From the NCBI GenBank assembly GCA_020636435.1, contig JACJXX010000001.1, positions 682,001 to 746,000 of the forward strand: a stretch of DNA of 64,000 nucleotides. The letters are read 5' to 3'. Both the position numbers and the translations under genes were made by a program. This stretch comes from Lewinellaceae bacterium. GTDB lineage: Bacteria; Bacteroidota; Bacteroidia; Chitinophagales; Saprospiraceae. Below the pieces are notes generated by a model, which was not told where the DNA came from, ran no database searches, and was given only the letters and a program-made list of their open reading frames with translations. Positions 42,870 to 52,323 of this stretch are shown here, in pieces; the first letter of the stretch is position 1, and every line of letters starts with the position of its first letter.

Positions 42870-44699
42870 TTATTCAATGATCATCTTTTTTGCCATTACC
42901 TCCCTTCCCGCACGCAGAACCAGAACGTACACGCCGGCCGCAAAGCCACTGACATCTAATTGCAACGTATCCGCAGGATGCGCCCAATGCCGGAAAGCAA
43001 GCGCTTCGCCCTTGAGGTTGTACAGATGGCATTCCAGCGCCGGCAACTGGCCGTAAAGCATGTCCATGCGCAGCGTAAGGGTATTTTGCGCCGGGTTGGG
43101 ATAAACCTCGAAGCCAGCCCCTTGCAATACTTCCGACCAGCCATTTACCTCTTCGGGGTTCACCATTTCGATATAATCCAGCCACAGTTCATCGCTGCCC
43201 GCAGAACCAAACAACCCGTAGTTGATATACAGGTTCAGGCCAGTGATGCGGGTGGAATCCACAAATGCGCCGGCATTGGGGAAGCTGGATTGCCAATCTC
43301 CACTAAAGTCGTACTCGTAAATGGCATATTCGCCATCATCCACCAAGGGCTCCAGTTTAAAAACCGGAGAGGCGTTGGTGGCTGTCCCCTCCTGGTCGAA
43401 CAGGTCGATGCGCATGTTGACCGTGCCGCTGGTATTGAAGGTTCGGGCCCTCACCCTCATTTTGCTATAGGTGGAAAGGTCTACCGGGCGGTCCAATTGA
43501 AGTACTGCTCTGGGGTTTTGAGCGGGCGAGGTGACGTTATAGGCAATCTTCAAGGCGCCCTCGCTTTCCGTGAAAGTAAAACTGTTGCCATCGCCGGGAT
43601 CGGGCAGCCAACGATTGTGGTTGCCATCCTCAAAATCGTCGAGGATGTACGATGGGCCCTGAGGAACAATTATATTGTCTACAAAAAGGCTGGCGGTATA
43701 CGTATTGCACAACCCCACGGCCTCCACCGATACTTCCCCGGGCGTTTCCCCCCAGGTGACGGTGACGGTGGGCGTATTCTGGCCCGAGGTGATGGTGGCG
43801 CCGGGCGGGACTGTCCAGTTGAAGGTTCCTTCCTGCAGGCCGGCAAGGGTGTAGGTGAGGCCCGTAGCATAGGGCGCCACATTTTGCGCTCCCGTAAGAG
43901 CCACTCCCTGCACTTCCTGATAAATCCGGACGTGGTCGACTTCCATCCGGGCAGAGCTAAGGTTGGGGTCTACCCCGGTGGGATATTGGTTATCTCCCCC
44001 AAAAGTGCCGCCCATAGCGATGTTCATAATGATGAAAAACTCCCCGTCAAAGGGCCAGGTATTTTGGTTTTGAAAAGAAGGAGCATAGGTGTAGTAGGCG
44101 TTGCCATCCACCAGAAAGGTTATGGACTCTGGCGTCCAGATGGCTTCATAATCGTGAAAGGCGCCGGCGAAGTCCGAAACGATGGTGGTGCCCGTGTTGA
44201 CGGTAGCGCCGAAGCTCGATGGGGAATGCAGGGAGCCGTGCACCCTGCCCGGTTCTCTCCCCACGTGTTCCATCACATCGATCTCTCCACAGGCGGGCCA
44301 GCCAACCGAGGTAATGTCGTTGCCCAGCATCCACAGGGCGGGCCAGGTTCCGGAGCCGGCCGGCAGCTTCGCCCGGAATTGTATTTTTCCGTATTCAAAG
44401 CTCTTTTTGCCCTGCGACTTGACCCGGGCGGAAGTCCAGACGTTGTTCTGCTTGAGTGCATCGATGATCAGTTTTCCATCGGCCACTCTTACATTTTGGG
44501 AGTTGCTGGTGTAGGCCTGTATTTCATTATTGCCCCAGCCATTCTGGCCGGCGCCCAGGTCATAGCCCCAGTATTCGGGGTTGGGCGGGCCGTTGACGTC
44601 AAATTCGTCGGCCCATACCAGTTCAAAGCATTGGGCGCGCAGGAATGAAGAGGAGCAAATGAACAAGCCGAGTATGGCCAGAGAGAGAAAACGTGGCAT
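42870..44699 (-). CDS. GH16 beta-glucanase with PKD, binding module and T9SS sorting domain
   Basis: The ATG at 44699 gives the signal peptide MPRFLSLAILGLFICSSSFL. 609 aa. GH16 domain at about 25-265 with GEIDVMEHVG (nucleophile and acid/base Glu). A PKD-like domain (about 270-345), a galactose-binding-like beta-sandwich (about 355-525: ILDDFEDGNHNRW, DELWLDYIEM) and a type A T9SS sorting domain (FEVYPNPAQNTLTLRM to GVYVLVLRAGREV) follow. It is exported to the surface. It is the last gene of the sus run on this strand. Laminarinase by family, exact linkage not shown. Confidence 0.92.
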   Translation of the reverse strand: MPRFLSLAILGLFICSSSFLRAQCFELVWADEFDVNGPPNPEYWGYDLGAGQNGWGNNEIQAYTSNSQNVRVADGKLIIDALKQNNVWTSARVKSQGKKSFEYGKIQFRAKLPAGSGTWPALWMLGNDITSVGWPACGEIDVMEHVGREPGRVHGSLHSPSSFGATVNTGTTIVSDFAGAFHDYEAIWTPESITFLVDGNAYYTYAPSFQNQNTWPFDGEFFIIMNIAMGGTFGGDNQYPTGVDPNLSSARMEVDHVRIYQEVQGVALTGAQNVAPYATGLTYTLAGLQEGTFNWTVPPGATITSGQNTPTVTVTWGETPGEVSVEAVGLCNTYTASLFVDNIIVPQGPSYILDDFEDGNHNRWLPDPGDGNSFTFTESEGALKIAYNVTSPAQNPRAVLQLDRPVDLSTYSKMRVRARTFNTSGTVNMRIDLFDQEGTATNASPVFKLEPLVDDGEYAIYEYDFSGDWQSSFPNAGAFVDSTRITGLNLYINYGLFGSAGSDELWLDYIEMVNPEEVNGWSEVLQGAGFEVYPNPAQNTLTLRMDMLYGQLPALECHLYNLKGEALAFRHWAHPADTLQLDVSGFAAGVYVLVLRAGREVMAKKMIIE

Positions 44700-44923
44700 T
44701 TCAACTAGGTTTTGTATTGGAAGATAATATAGTGCTGGCGATGTGAATATTAGGTGTTTTGACCCTAAATAAGATGCTGGCCCTGGCATCATTCAAAAAC
44801 CAGGGCCAGGCTACGCCCATTCAGGCGGTGGATATTGGAGCCTGTTTTTATGGCCTTAAGATAGTAAAACCAAAAGTTCGGCCCATCCACTTAGCATCCA
44901 CCGGCCCAAAGGGCCGCAGCATC

Positions 44924-44947
44924 CTATTGGCCCAAATGGGCCAATAG
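44924..44947. terminator. Perfect hairpin after the glycan-binding lipoprotein
   Basis: CTATTGGCCCA-AA-TGGGCCAATAG, an 11-bp stem, 23 bases past the stop of the gene at 44970. A second stem (GGCCC-AAA-GGGCC, near 44903) follows. There is no T run, so termination is a guess; it may separate the sus operon from the GH16 gene. Confidence 0.5.
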
Positions 44948-44969
44948 GAGCATCCATAGCATCGGGAAG

Positions 44970-46877
44970 CTACTGCGCAGCTTCCAGCGTAAACGTCCAC
45001 CAGGAGCCGCCAACCTGGCCTTCGCTGATATCGATCGTGATGACCAGGGTCTCGGAAGTGCCGTCGTTGCTGTAGTTCAGCACATCGTAGGTAATGGAGC
45101 CATTATCCGGAGGAGGAGCGGCACCGTATTCTCCGCCGTTAAACGCCTTAGGAAGGGCGATGAACGCCCCCGTGCCGGTGACCGTGATTTGATCCGGCCC
45201 TGAATCACCGCCAGGCGTGAAAGTGAACTCATGGGTTCCGGAACCCCAGGCCTGGGCGTCAGCCGGCAGGGCATCATCATCCGTACACCCGTCGGCGCCC
45301 ATGTAGCCTTCGGCAAAAACCTGCCCTTGGGAATCATAGACATAGGAACCATCCGACTTGAAGATGTACTCATCGTCAAACCAGCAGGCGCGCAGCCCGG
45401 CGATATCTCCCTCCGGCACCGACCACCACTCTCCGCTGCCTGCCGTCGGCCCTACCGCCAGCGCGCCGGCTACAGGCTTGAGCTTCCAGGTTTTGGAAGA
45501 CCCTCCGGTAAGCACCGATTCAGACAAAGCGGGTGCCACTGCGGCCTGCTCGATATCGTCAAAATAGAACTTCGTGCCTTCCGGGCCGCCAAAGTCGAAG
45601 AACAGTGCCATGCGGTCGTAGACGCCGGCCTCGGCGCCGGTGAAATCAAACACCAGTTCTTCCCATTGATTGGGGGTAGTCATATCCACATCCACCTCGA
45701 TGAAAACACCAGCGTCTGCCGAGGATTCTATCTTGAACTTGGCGATGCCGGCTACCGGCGACCATACCTTCATCTTAAAAGCGTTGAAAACGGAGAAGTC
45801 GAGCGGGTTCTTCAAGGCGGTTACAATGCCGGCCCAGGGTTCATTCCCGTGAACGGTTTCTCCTACTTTGGCGCTGGTATTGATACCAGATGCATCCGGA
45901 TTGCCGATCACGGCATAAGTGCTGCCGCCGAAAACGTCGAACTTCGGCTCTGCGTTCTCGAAATTAACCGGAAGAGTGGTTCCTTCATCCGGCGGCGGCG
46001 GCGGCTCAAAACCTTTCGGAATCAGGCGGTGGTACCACGCCAGGTCCGGGTTCTTGGAATCCAGGAAGCGGATGAACATTTCGTTTTCTTCCAGGGTGAG
46101 GATTTCATAAGTCGATACGCCGGTGTAAAAGCCAATGGTGCCTCCTTTCGAAATGTTCAGTATCAGGCTGCCACCCTGGTCCACCAAAGACCAGTTCATG
46201 CCGGCCGGCGGGGTGTAGGGCAGCTTCTGGTCGCCACCGTTGGGATCGCCGCCCTGATCGCCGGCGTGTGCGCCGTTCACAAAGCGGTCGCCGTTGTTCT
46301 TCAATTCATAAACAAAGTCGATCAGCTTGAAGGTCATCTCATCATCGTAAATGCCCAGCCCTGCTTTGTCGAGGGGCGGCGCCTGCCACCATTCCGGGGT
46401 AAAAGAAGCAGAAGGCCCTACGCCCATGTGGCCCACGCGGGTCGAATCAAAAACCCAGGTCTTGCCTTCCAGTTGGTCGGCGCCGCCGGTGAGCAGCGTG
46501 AATTCGGGCGTGTTCAGCATCTCGGGGTTGGTCTCAGCTATAGTAACCACCTGAGAATTGGAAGCGCTGCCCGAGCGGGTATAAATTTCAAGCGTGACCG
46601 TGTAGTCGCCCTTCAGCGGATAGGCGCCGGTAACTTCATCGCCCTCGCCACTACCGCCATTGCCCAAATCCCACTTGGCGATAAAGGAGCCTTCTGTGGT
46701 ATTGGTGAAATGAACGATATTGGGATTGTCCGCATCGTATTCAAAAGTAAAGGTTACGTCATCTGAGGTTGGCGGCGGCCCCAGGGCGGATTTGTCATCC
46801 AGCTGCGGGTCGCAGGCAGCCAGGAAGGCCACCATGACGCCCAGGCCACACCATAATAATATCTTGCTAAATTTCAT
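44970..46877 (-). CDS. Surface glycan-binding lipoprotein (SusE/F position) with PKD and binding module
   Basis: 635 aa, lipobox Cys22 (FLAACDPQLDD). A PKD domain (about 40-115) is followed by a beta-rich region with KTWVFDSTRVGHMGVGP and a module at about 305-445 (LPVNFENAEPKFDVFGG to FYFDDIEQ), the same fold as the three repeats of the protein at 55564. A C-terminal repeat of the first region (SKTWKLKPVAGALAVGP, ending WWTFTLEAAQ) follows. It is 37 bases after SusD, the place of SusE/SGBP-B proteins. It probably binds beta-glucan outside the cell. Confidence 0.86.
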   Translation of the reverse strand: MKFSKILLWCGLGVMVAFLAACDPQLDDKSALGPPPTSDDVTFTFEYDADNPNIVHFTNTTEGSFIAKWDLGNGGSGEGDEVTGAYPLKGDYTVTLEIYTRSGSASNSQVVTIAETNPEMLNTPEFTLLTGGADQLEGKTWVFDSTRVGHMGVGPSASFTPEWWQAPPLDKAGLGIYDDEMTFKLIDFVYELKNNGDRFVNGAHAGDQGGDPNGGDQKLPYTPPAGMNWSLVDQGGSLILNISKGGTIGFYTGVSTYEILTLEENEMFIRFLDSKNPDLAWYHRLIPKGFEPPPPPDEGTTLPVNFENAEPKFDVFGGSTYAVIGNPDASGINTSAKVGETVHGNEPWAGIVTALKNPLDFSVFNAFKMKVWSPVAGIAKFKIESSADAGVFIEVDVDMTTPNQWEELVFDFTGAEAGVYDRMALFFDFGGPEGTKFYFDDIEQAAVAPALSESVLTGGSSKTWKLKPVAGALAVGPTAGSGEWWSVPEGDIAGLRACWFDDEYIFKSDGSYVYDSQGQVFAEGYMGADGCTDDDALPADAQAWGSGTHEFTFTPGGDSGPDQITVTGTGAFIALPKAFNGGEYGAAPPPDNGSITYDVLNYSNDGTSETLVITIDISEGQVGGSWWTFTLEAAQ

Positions 46878-46914
46878 GACTAGTCGTTTTTAAAAGAAAT
46901 AAATTTATTGCCGA

Positions 46915-48480
46915 TCAATAGCCTGTATTTTGCTTATACACGCCATTGGAAATATCCACCTCCGTCTGAGGAATGGGGAACAACCCTTTTTTAACGGGCT
47001 TAAACACCACGTCAAACTCCTGGGCATCGCCCTGATAAAGCGGGCCGATCTCTCCGCTGACGGAGATGGCGGCTTCCGCCACGTCGAGGCCGCGGCGCAG
47101 GAGGTCGAAGTAGCGGTGGCCTTCCAGGGCAAGCTCTACGCGGCGCTCCTGGTAAATGTTATCCAGCGTGGCGGGCACCGAGGGCAGGCCCACGCGGGCG
47201 CGCACCTGGTCGAGATAGTCCTGGGCGTTGGGGCTGCCCAGCTCAGCGGCCATCAGCAGCACGTCCGAATAGCGGATTACGCGGTAGTTGTTGCCCCAGT
47301 TCAGTTCCAATTGCCCCTCAGCGGGCTTGTATTCCTTGGTGGTCGTATACTTTTTGGTAAAATACCCGGTGTGCTGATAGCCGATCGTCAGCCCGCCCAC
47401 GAATTCATCCTGGTGCAGGATGGTCGCTTCCCGGCGGGGATCCCCGTCTTCAAAAGCGTCGTAAAGCGATTGAGTAACCGGCGCAAAACTCCAGCCCCTT
47501 TCGTAGGCTTCCAGGCCAGGATCATCCACCCGCGGCCCCTGCATCTGAATGGCTATATTTCCTTCGCCACCCTGAATGTAGCCCCAGTCGTACCAGGGAC
47601 GGGCGTCGGAGTAGGAAATCTCGAAAACGGATTCTACGCTGAATTCTCCTTCCTTGGAGAAGTTGGCCGCATAATTATCCAGCAGGCGGTGGCCGCTGTT
47701 GGCGATCACATCCTCCAATTCAGCCAGGGCAGCCGCCTGGTCGATCGTTTTTCCTCCTCCGTTCGGGTTGGCGCCGTACACGCCGTTGACGTGGAGGTAC
47801 AGCTTGGCCAGCAGGGCCTTGGCCGCCCACTTGCTCACCCGGCCGTTTTCGGTGGCGGGAATCACCTCCGGAAGGCCGGGGATGGCCTCCACCAGGTCCG
47901 TCGCAATCTGATTGTAGATTTGCTCGGGCGTGGCTTGTGGCTGGCTGTAATCCGCCTGGCTCTTCAGCGTCTCGGTTAGCAGCGGTACGTTCTCAAAGAC
48001 CCTCAGCAGGTCAAAGTAGTAATAGGCCCGGATGAATTTCACCTCCGCTACGGAGCGGCTGATGAAATCCGGATCGGCATCGATGCCTTCAATCTTTTCC
48101 AGGTACAGGTTGGCCCGGTAAATGCCGGTATAGTACTTTTTCCAAAGCCCCAGTATCTCGCCGTTGGTGGTGCGGATATTGTGCTGATCCACCTCGATGA
48201 TATTGGGCGCGTCGTTGCGGCTGGCGCCGCCGGCGTAGCTGTCGTCCGAGGCGATATCCGCAAACATGGGCAGGGGGTGGAAACCGACGACGGTATTCCA
48301 GCCGATTACATCATATACCGCGATCAGCGCTTCTTCGGCGTCAGCCTGAGTCTGGTAGAAATTGGATTCTACCCGCTGGTCCAGGGGCTGCTTGTCGAGG
48401 AAGTCCTGAGAACAGGAGGCCGCCAGGAAAAAGGCCAGGGCCAGCAGCGTTATTTTGTTGATTATCTTGATCTTCATCAT
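46915..48480 (-). CDS. susD: SusD/RagB-family nutrient-binding lipoprotein
   Basis: 521 aa. Lipobox in FFLAASCSQDFLDKQPLD. N-terminal TPR helices (EIRAYYYFDLLRVFENVPL-type motif: FIRAYYYFDLLRVFENVPLL) and the C-terminal SusD domain (YQERRVELALEGHRYFDLLRRG) are complete. It lies 24 bases after SusC and forms the lid of the importer. With GH16, GH17, GH30 and GH3 neighbours the ligand is probably a beta-1,3-glucan. Confidence 0.96.
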   Translation of the reverse strand: MMKIKIINKITLLALAFFLAASCSQDFLDKQPLDQRVESNFYQTQADAEEALIAVYDVIGWNTVVGFHPLPMFADIASDDSYAGGASRNDAPNIIEVDQHNIRTTNGEILGLWKKYYTGIYRANLYLEKIEGIDADPDFISRSVAEVKFIRAYYYFDLLRVFENVPLLTETLKSQADYSQPQATPEQIYNQIATDLVEAIPGLPEVIPATENGRVSKWAAKALLAKLYLHVNGVYGANPNGGGKTIDQAAALAELEDVIANSGHRLLDNYAANFSKEGEFSVESVFEISYSDARPWYDWGYIQGGEGNIAIQMQGPRVDDPGLEAYERGWSFAPVTQSLYDAFEDGDPRREATILHQDEFVGGLTIGYQHTGYFTKKYTTTKEYKPAEGQLELNWGNNYRVIRYSDVLLMAAELGSPNAQDYLDQVRARVGLPSVPATLDNIYQERRVELALEGHRYFDLLRRGLDVAEAAISVSGEIGPLYQGDAQEFDVVFKPVKKGLFPIPQTEVDISNGVYKQNTGY

Positions 48481-48504
48481 GCTCTATTTATAATGGTGTT
48501 AGAG

Positions 48505-51500
48505 TTAAAATACCACGTTCGCGCCGATCCGGTAAGAACGGGCCTGTGGATAGATGCCCCGGTCAATGCCGATATCCAGGGCCGACCTGGCGCCGATCTC
48601 GGGATCAAAGCCGTTGTAACCGGTGAAAGTCAGCAGGTTCTGGGCGGCAACGTAGATGCGGGCGTGTTGAATGTGCAGTACGTTCAGGGCAACCTGAGGC
48701 AGCGAGAAGCCAAACTGCAGGTCCTTTACCCGCAGGAACGATCCGTCTTCGATGTAGAAATCGGAGATTTTGGAGAAGTTCCCGTTGGGGTCGGTAGCGG
48801 TAGAGCGGGGAATGTCGTTCGACGTCCCCTCGCCGGTCCAGCGGTCGAGGAAGCGGGCCGGCATGTTGGCGCTGGTCAGGTCGTGGCGGCGGGTGCCATT
48901 GAAGAGTTCATTGCCGACGGTGCCCAGCAGGAAGAGGCTGAAGTCGAAGTTGCGGAAGTCAGCCGAAATGTTGGCGCCGTAGGTCCACTCCGGAGTCGGG
49001 TTGCCGATGATGGTCCGGTCGGCATCGTTGATGACGCCGTCGCCGTTGAGGTCGACGAACTTGATGTCGCCGGGCGCTGCGCCGGGCTGGATCAGGCCGC
49101 CGTCGCCGTTGGTATAGTTTTCGACATCGCCTACGGTCTGGAAGAGGCCGTCGGTCTTCAGGCCCCAGAAGTAAGCGATCGGGAAGCCGACTGCGGCCCT
49201 CGACACGCTTCCGTAAGTGGAGAAGCCGGCGCCTACCAGAACGCCTTCAGCGTTGTTGATGGCGGTCACTTCGTTCTGGTTGTGGGAGAAGTTGACGCCA
49301 ATATTGTAATTCAGCTCGCCGGCCTTGTTGCGGTAGTCCAGAGCCAATTCGATGCCCTTGTTCTCCACGTTGCCGCCGTTCACCGTCGGCGCGTTATTGC
49401 CAACAATGCCAGGAATAGGGGCATCGACCAATAAGCCAATGGTCTTTTTGATGTAATAGTCGGCGGAGATGGACAACTTGCCTCGCCAGAAGCGCATATC
49501 CACCCCAAAATCGGTTTGCTCAGAAGTCTCCCACTCCAGATCGGGGTTGGGAACCGTAGCCGGCACCGAGCCGCTTGTAAAAATGGTCCCGTCGCCAAAA
49601 GAATAGCCGGCGCCGGTGGCTATGGTGGAGGCCCAGCGGTAGTCGCCGATCTCCTGGTTGCCGTTCTGGCCCCAGGACGCCCGGAGCTTGAGAAAGTCCA
49701 GGACATTGCTGCCCTGCAGGAAAGGCTCCTGCGAGATCACCCAGCCGGCGGAGAAGGAAGGAAATACCCCGAAGCGGTTGTTCTCGCCAAAGCGGGAGGA
49801 ACCATCCACCCGGACGATACCAGTAAACAGGTATTTATCCTGGAAACCGTAAGTGACCCGGCCGAAGTAGGACAAGAGCGCGGATTGGGCCGCGCCGCCC
49901 CCGGCGGTGGCCGACTCTTCATTGACGGCCGTATTGAGAAAGGCGTTGTCAAAGTCGGTGAAGACAATGTCCGATTTGCCGCCCGTCAGGTTTTCGTAAC
50001 TGTTTTCCTGAGCGGTCGTGCCGGCCAGGAAGTTGAAATCGTGGCTGCCCAGGCCCAGGTCGTAGGAGAGCGTATTTTCCCAAATCCAGTTGAACCAGCG
50101 GTCGACCGACTTGTCCACCCGGGATTCGCTGCTGATCTGGGCGGCGTTCAGGAAAAACAGCGGCCGGAAGCTGTTGTTGGTGCCATAGGCCAGGTCGATG
50201 CCATAGCTGCTGCGCAGTTTCAGGTTGGGAATGATCTCAAACACTCCGAATACGTTGCCGACGATCTTGTCGAGCTTGTATTTGCCGTTGGTTACCTCCA
50301 GTCGCGCCAGGGGGTTAACCACTTCCTGGGTGGCATAGCGCGAAATGGCATAGACGTTACCGTCGCCATCCGTCACTGCATTATCGTCGTAGTTGGCCAG
50401 CCGGGCCGGGTCGGTTTCGAACACCGGGGTTATCGGGTCGATGTTCAGGGCGCTCATCAGCGGGCCGCCGAACTCGTTGTTGCCGTCGATCGACCGGCGG
50501 TCGATGTGCGTAAAGGAAAGGTTCTGCCCGAAGGTAAACCGATCGCTCACATCGTGAGAGGAGTTGATGCGGGCCGTGTAGCGGTCAAACTGAGATTTGT
50601 CGCCTCCCACAATGCCCTCCTGGGTGAAATAGGACAACGTGCCGGCGTAAGTGGATTTCTGGTTGCCCCCGGTCACAGCCACCTGGTGGTTCATGATCGG
50701 CGCATTCTCGTTGAACAATTCATCCTGCCAGTTGGTCCCTTCGCCAAAGGCATAGGGATCGGCAAAGGGCACTGTCAGCTTGGAAGCGGCGGCCGCTTCG
50801 TTCTGAATCAGCGCGTATTCCGTGGCGTTCAGCATGGCCAGTTTACGCCAGGGGTTCTGAACGCCGGCGTATCCGTCGTAACTCAGCTGCATTTTGCCTT
50901 CCTTGCCCGATTTGGTGGTGATGAGCACTACCCCGTTGGCCGCCCGCGCGCCGTAGATGGCCGCTGAAGCGGCGTCTTTCAGCACCTCGATGGATTCAAT
51001 ATCGCCGGGGTTGAGGTAATCGATGCCGCCCACGGGCAGGCCATCGACTACGTACAGCGGATCGGCGTTGCCGGTCGTGCCCGCACCTCGTATACGTACT
51101 GTGATGGCATCGCCCGGCTGCCCGGAGCTGTTGGTCACCTGTACGCCGGGCGCTCTGCCCTGAAGGGCCTGCTCTACCCGCAAAACCGGCGTCTGGCCGA
51201 TATCTTCAGCGCTAACCGAAGCAATGGCGCCGGTGACGACGCTCTTCTTCTGTACGCCGTAGCCTACGACCACTACTTCTTCCAGCAGTTCAGCGCTGGC
51301 TTTCATAACCAAATCAACAGTAGATTGGCTGCCTACGGTAATTTCCTCCGTCTGCATCCCGGTGTAGGAAAACACCAGGACGGCTTCCGGGCCGGAAACT
51401 TTCAGTTCGTATTTACCATCGAAGTCGGTGATGGTGCCGGTAGAAGTGCCTTTCAGCAGAATGTTCGCCCCGATGATGCCGAGGCCGTCATCCGCAGAGG

Positions 51501-51591
51501 TAACCGTGCCGGTAACGGTGCGTTCCTGCCCGCTCAGCTCCATAGTCCAGAAGAGCAGGAGGCAGGGAATGAGAAAATAGAGTCGTTTCAT
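48505..51591 (-). CDS. susC: SusC/RagA-family TonB-dependent outer-membrane transporter
   Basis: 1028 aa. Signal peptide; carboxypeptidase-D regulatory-like domain (about 25-105: VTGTVTSADDGLGIIGANI); TonB box area (EEVVVVGYGVQKK); plug with VTVRIRGAGTTGNADPLYVVDG-type SusC signature (AITVRIRGAG, DPLYVVDGLPV) and DIESIEVLKDAASAAIYG; 22-strand barrel ending YRIGANVVF. It imports oligosaccharides with SusD, using TonB energy. Preceded by paired GATGTA repeats and a TAnnTTTG element. Confidence 0.96.
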   Translation of the reverse strand: MKRLYFLIPCLLLFWTMELSGQERTVTGTVTSADDGLGIIGANILLKGTSTGTITDFDGKYELKVSGPEAVLVFSYTGMQTEEITVGSQSTVDLVMKASAELLEEVVVVGYGVQKKSVVTGAIASVSAEDIGQTPVLRVEQALQGRAPGVQVTNSSGQPGDAITVRIRGAGTTGNADPLYVVDGLPVGGIDYLNPGDIESIEVLKDAASAAIYGARAANGVVLITTKSGKEGKMQLSYDGYAGVQNPWRKLAMLNATEYALIQNEAAAASKLTVPFADPYAFGEGTNWQDELFNENAPIMNHQVAVTGGNQKSTYAGTLSYFTQEGIVGGDKSQFDRYTARINSSHDVSDRFTFGQNLSFTHIDRRSIDGNNEFGGPLMSALNIDPITPVFETDPARLANYDDNAVTDGDGNVYAISRYATQEVVNPLARLEVTNGKYKLDKIVGNVFGVFEIIPNLKLRSSYGIDLAYGTNNSFRPLFFLNAAQISSESRVDKSVDRWFNWIWENTLSYDLGLGSHDFNFLAGTTAQENSYENLTGGKSDIVFTDFDNAFLNTAVNEESATAGGGAAQSALLSYFGRVTYGFQDKYLFTGIVRVDGSSRFGENNRFGVFPSFSAGWVISQEPFLQGSNVLDFLKLRASWGQNGNQEIGDYRWASTIATGAGYSFGDGTIFTSGSVPATVPNPDLEWETSEQTDFGVDMRFWRGKLSISADYYIKKTIGLLVDAPIPGIVGNNAPTVNGGNVENKGIELALDYRNKAGELNYNIGVNFSHNQNEVTAINNAEGVLVGAGFSTYGSVSRAAVGFPIAYFWGLKTDGLFQTVGDVENYTNGDGGLIQPGAAPGDIKFVDLNGDGVINDADRTIIGNPTPEWTYGANISADFRNFDFSLFLLGTVGNELFNGTRRHDLTSANMPARFLDRWTGEGTSNDIPRSTATDPNGNFSKISDFYIEDGSFLRVKDLQFGFSLPQVALNVLHIQHARIYVAAQNLLTFTGYNGFDPEIGARSALDIGIDRGIYPQARSYRIGANVVF

Positions 51592-51643
51592 AACATCAGT
51601 TTAATAGTGAGCAAAAGTAAGTTTGTTGTATAGTCATCTTTGC

Positions 51644-51678
51644 AATCCTTGATTAGGTTGGCTTTGGTGGCAAGGATT
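51644..51678. promoter_or_regulatory. Hairpin in the susC leader
   Basis: AATCCTTG (51644-51651) pairs with CAAGGATT (51671-51678), an 8-bp stem with a 19-base loop in the untranslated leader between the predicted promoter and susC start. It could affect mRNA stability. Confidence 0.4.
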
Positions 51679-51724
51679 AAAAATCGCTTTCTCAACAGAG
51701 CGCATTAGTGGCACAGTCTCAAGT

Positions 51725-51812
51725 CAAATATACCCATCAGACCTACAAAAAGAGCATTATCGGCTACATCACCCATACATCATTTTGAAAAGCGCTACAT
51801 CTTTATTACATC
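51725..51812 (-). promoter_or_regulatory. susC promoter with paired GATGTA operator
   Basis: On the minus strand TATATTTG (51732-51725) fits TAnnTTTG. Upstream are four GATGTA sites facing susC: 51812-51807, 51801-51795, 51781-51776 and 51770-51764. Within each pair the sites are 11-12 bp apart (GATGTA-N5-GATGTAG); the pairs are 31 bp apart. The same layout stands before 55564. Likely binding sites for the nearby LuxR-type regulators. -33 TTTTG at 51750-51746 is closer than usual. Confidence 0.7.
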
Positions 51813-51862
51813 ATGCTGTATTTTATTTGCCTGTTCAGAAGGGTTTGCTTAATTCCTTCGGG

Positions 51863-51987
51863 GGCTACCCGTCTAGCGTTGGACAATAGCTGCCGGGGTT
51901 GTGTACGGTGTACGGGTCCAACGTTGGCTAGTGGCTGTGTACGGTGTACGAAGCACCACCTGGCTGTCCAACATTAGAACGGTAGCC
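51863..51987 (+). repeat. Dispersed repeat TIR family GGCTACC, copy 2
   Basis: Starts GGCTACCCGTCTAGCGTTGG and ends TCCAACATTAGAACGGTAGCC, inverted. Interior GTGTACGGTGTACGGGTCC and GTGTACGGTGTACGAAGC units. The flanks CTTCGGGGG and CCCCTTCGGG are also inverted. It lies upstream of the susC operator. Confidence 0.85.
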
Positions 51988-52020
51988 CCTTCGGGATTTT
52001 ATTGCAGGCAACTCAACACA

Positions 52021-52173
52021 ATGATGAAAAATCTAAAGTAAGGATTCACTGTTCTTTTCGGCCTGTGGGTCGGCCAGAAACGGCAGGGGTTCGACTGCGA
52101 CAACGTCTACACCGGCCACGGCAATGCGGCGGCGGCAAATATTCCCTTCTTTGTGGGAGAGGAGGAGCGGTGA
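52021..52173 (+). pseudogene. Gutted secreted glycosidase gene (start and end only)
   Basis: ATGATGAAAAATCTAAAG, then out of frame GFTVLFGLWVG, reads like a signal-peptide start. At 52105-52173 the frame VYTGHGNAAAANIPFFVGEEER ends in TGA and matches the C-terminus of the glycosidase at 59259 (VYVFDGKGHAAHANIPFFVKE). The middle of the gene is gone. This is a deletion relic of a paralogue beside susC. No product is expected. Confidence 0.6.
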
Positions 52174-52222
52174 GAGAGAGTGGTGTGTCAGTGTATCAGA
52201 GAGTGCTTTCTTCCAATATCCT

Positions 52223-52311
52223 GAAACACTGAAACACTGAAACACTGCAACACTGCAACACTGAAACACTGAAACACTGAAACACTGAAACACTGAAACA
52301 CTGAAACACTG
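52223..52311. repeat. 8-bp tandem repeat (GAAACACT)
   Basis: About eleven units of GAAACACT, with two GCAACACT variants, end 12 bases before the stop of the second regulator (minus strand). Phase variation by slippage is possible but would not alter that frame. Confidence 0.9.
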
Positions 52312-52323
52312 ATGCCCCCCCCT

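Noticed and set aside
52223..52311. Possible CRISPR array
   Set aside because: The units are 8 bp and strictly tandem with no spacers; no cas genes are present.
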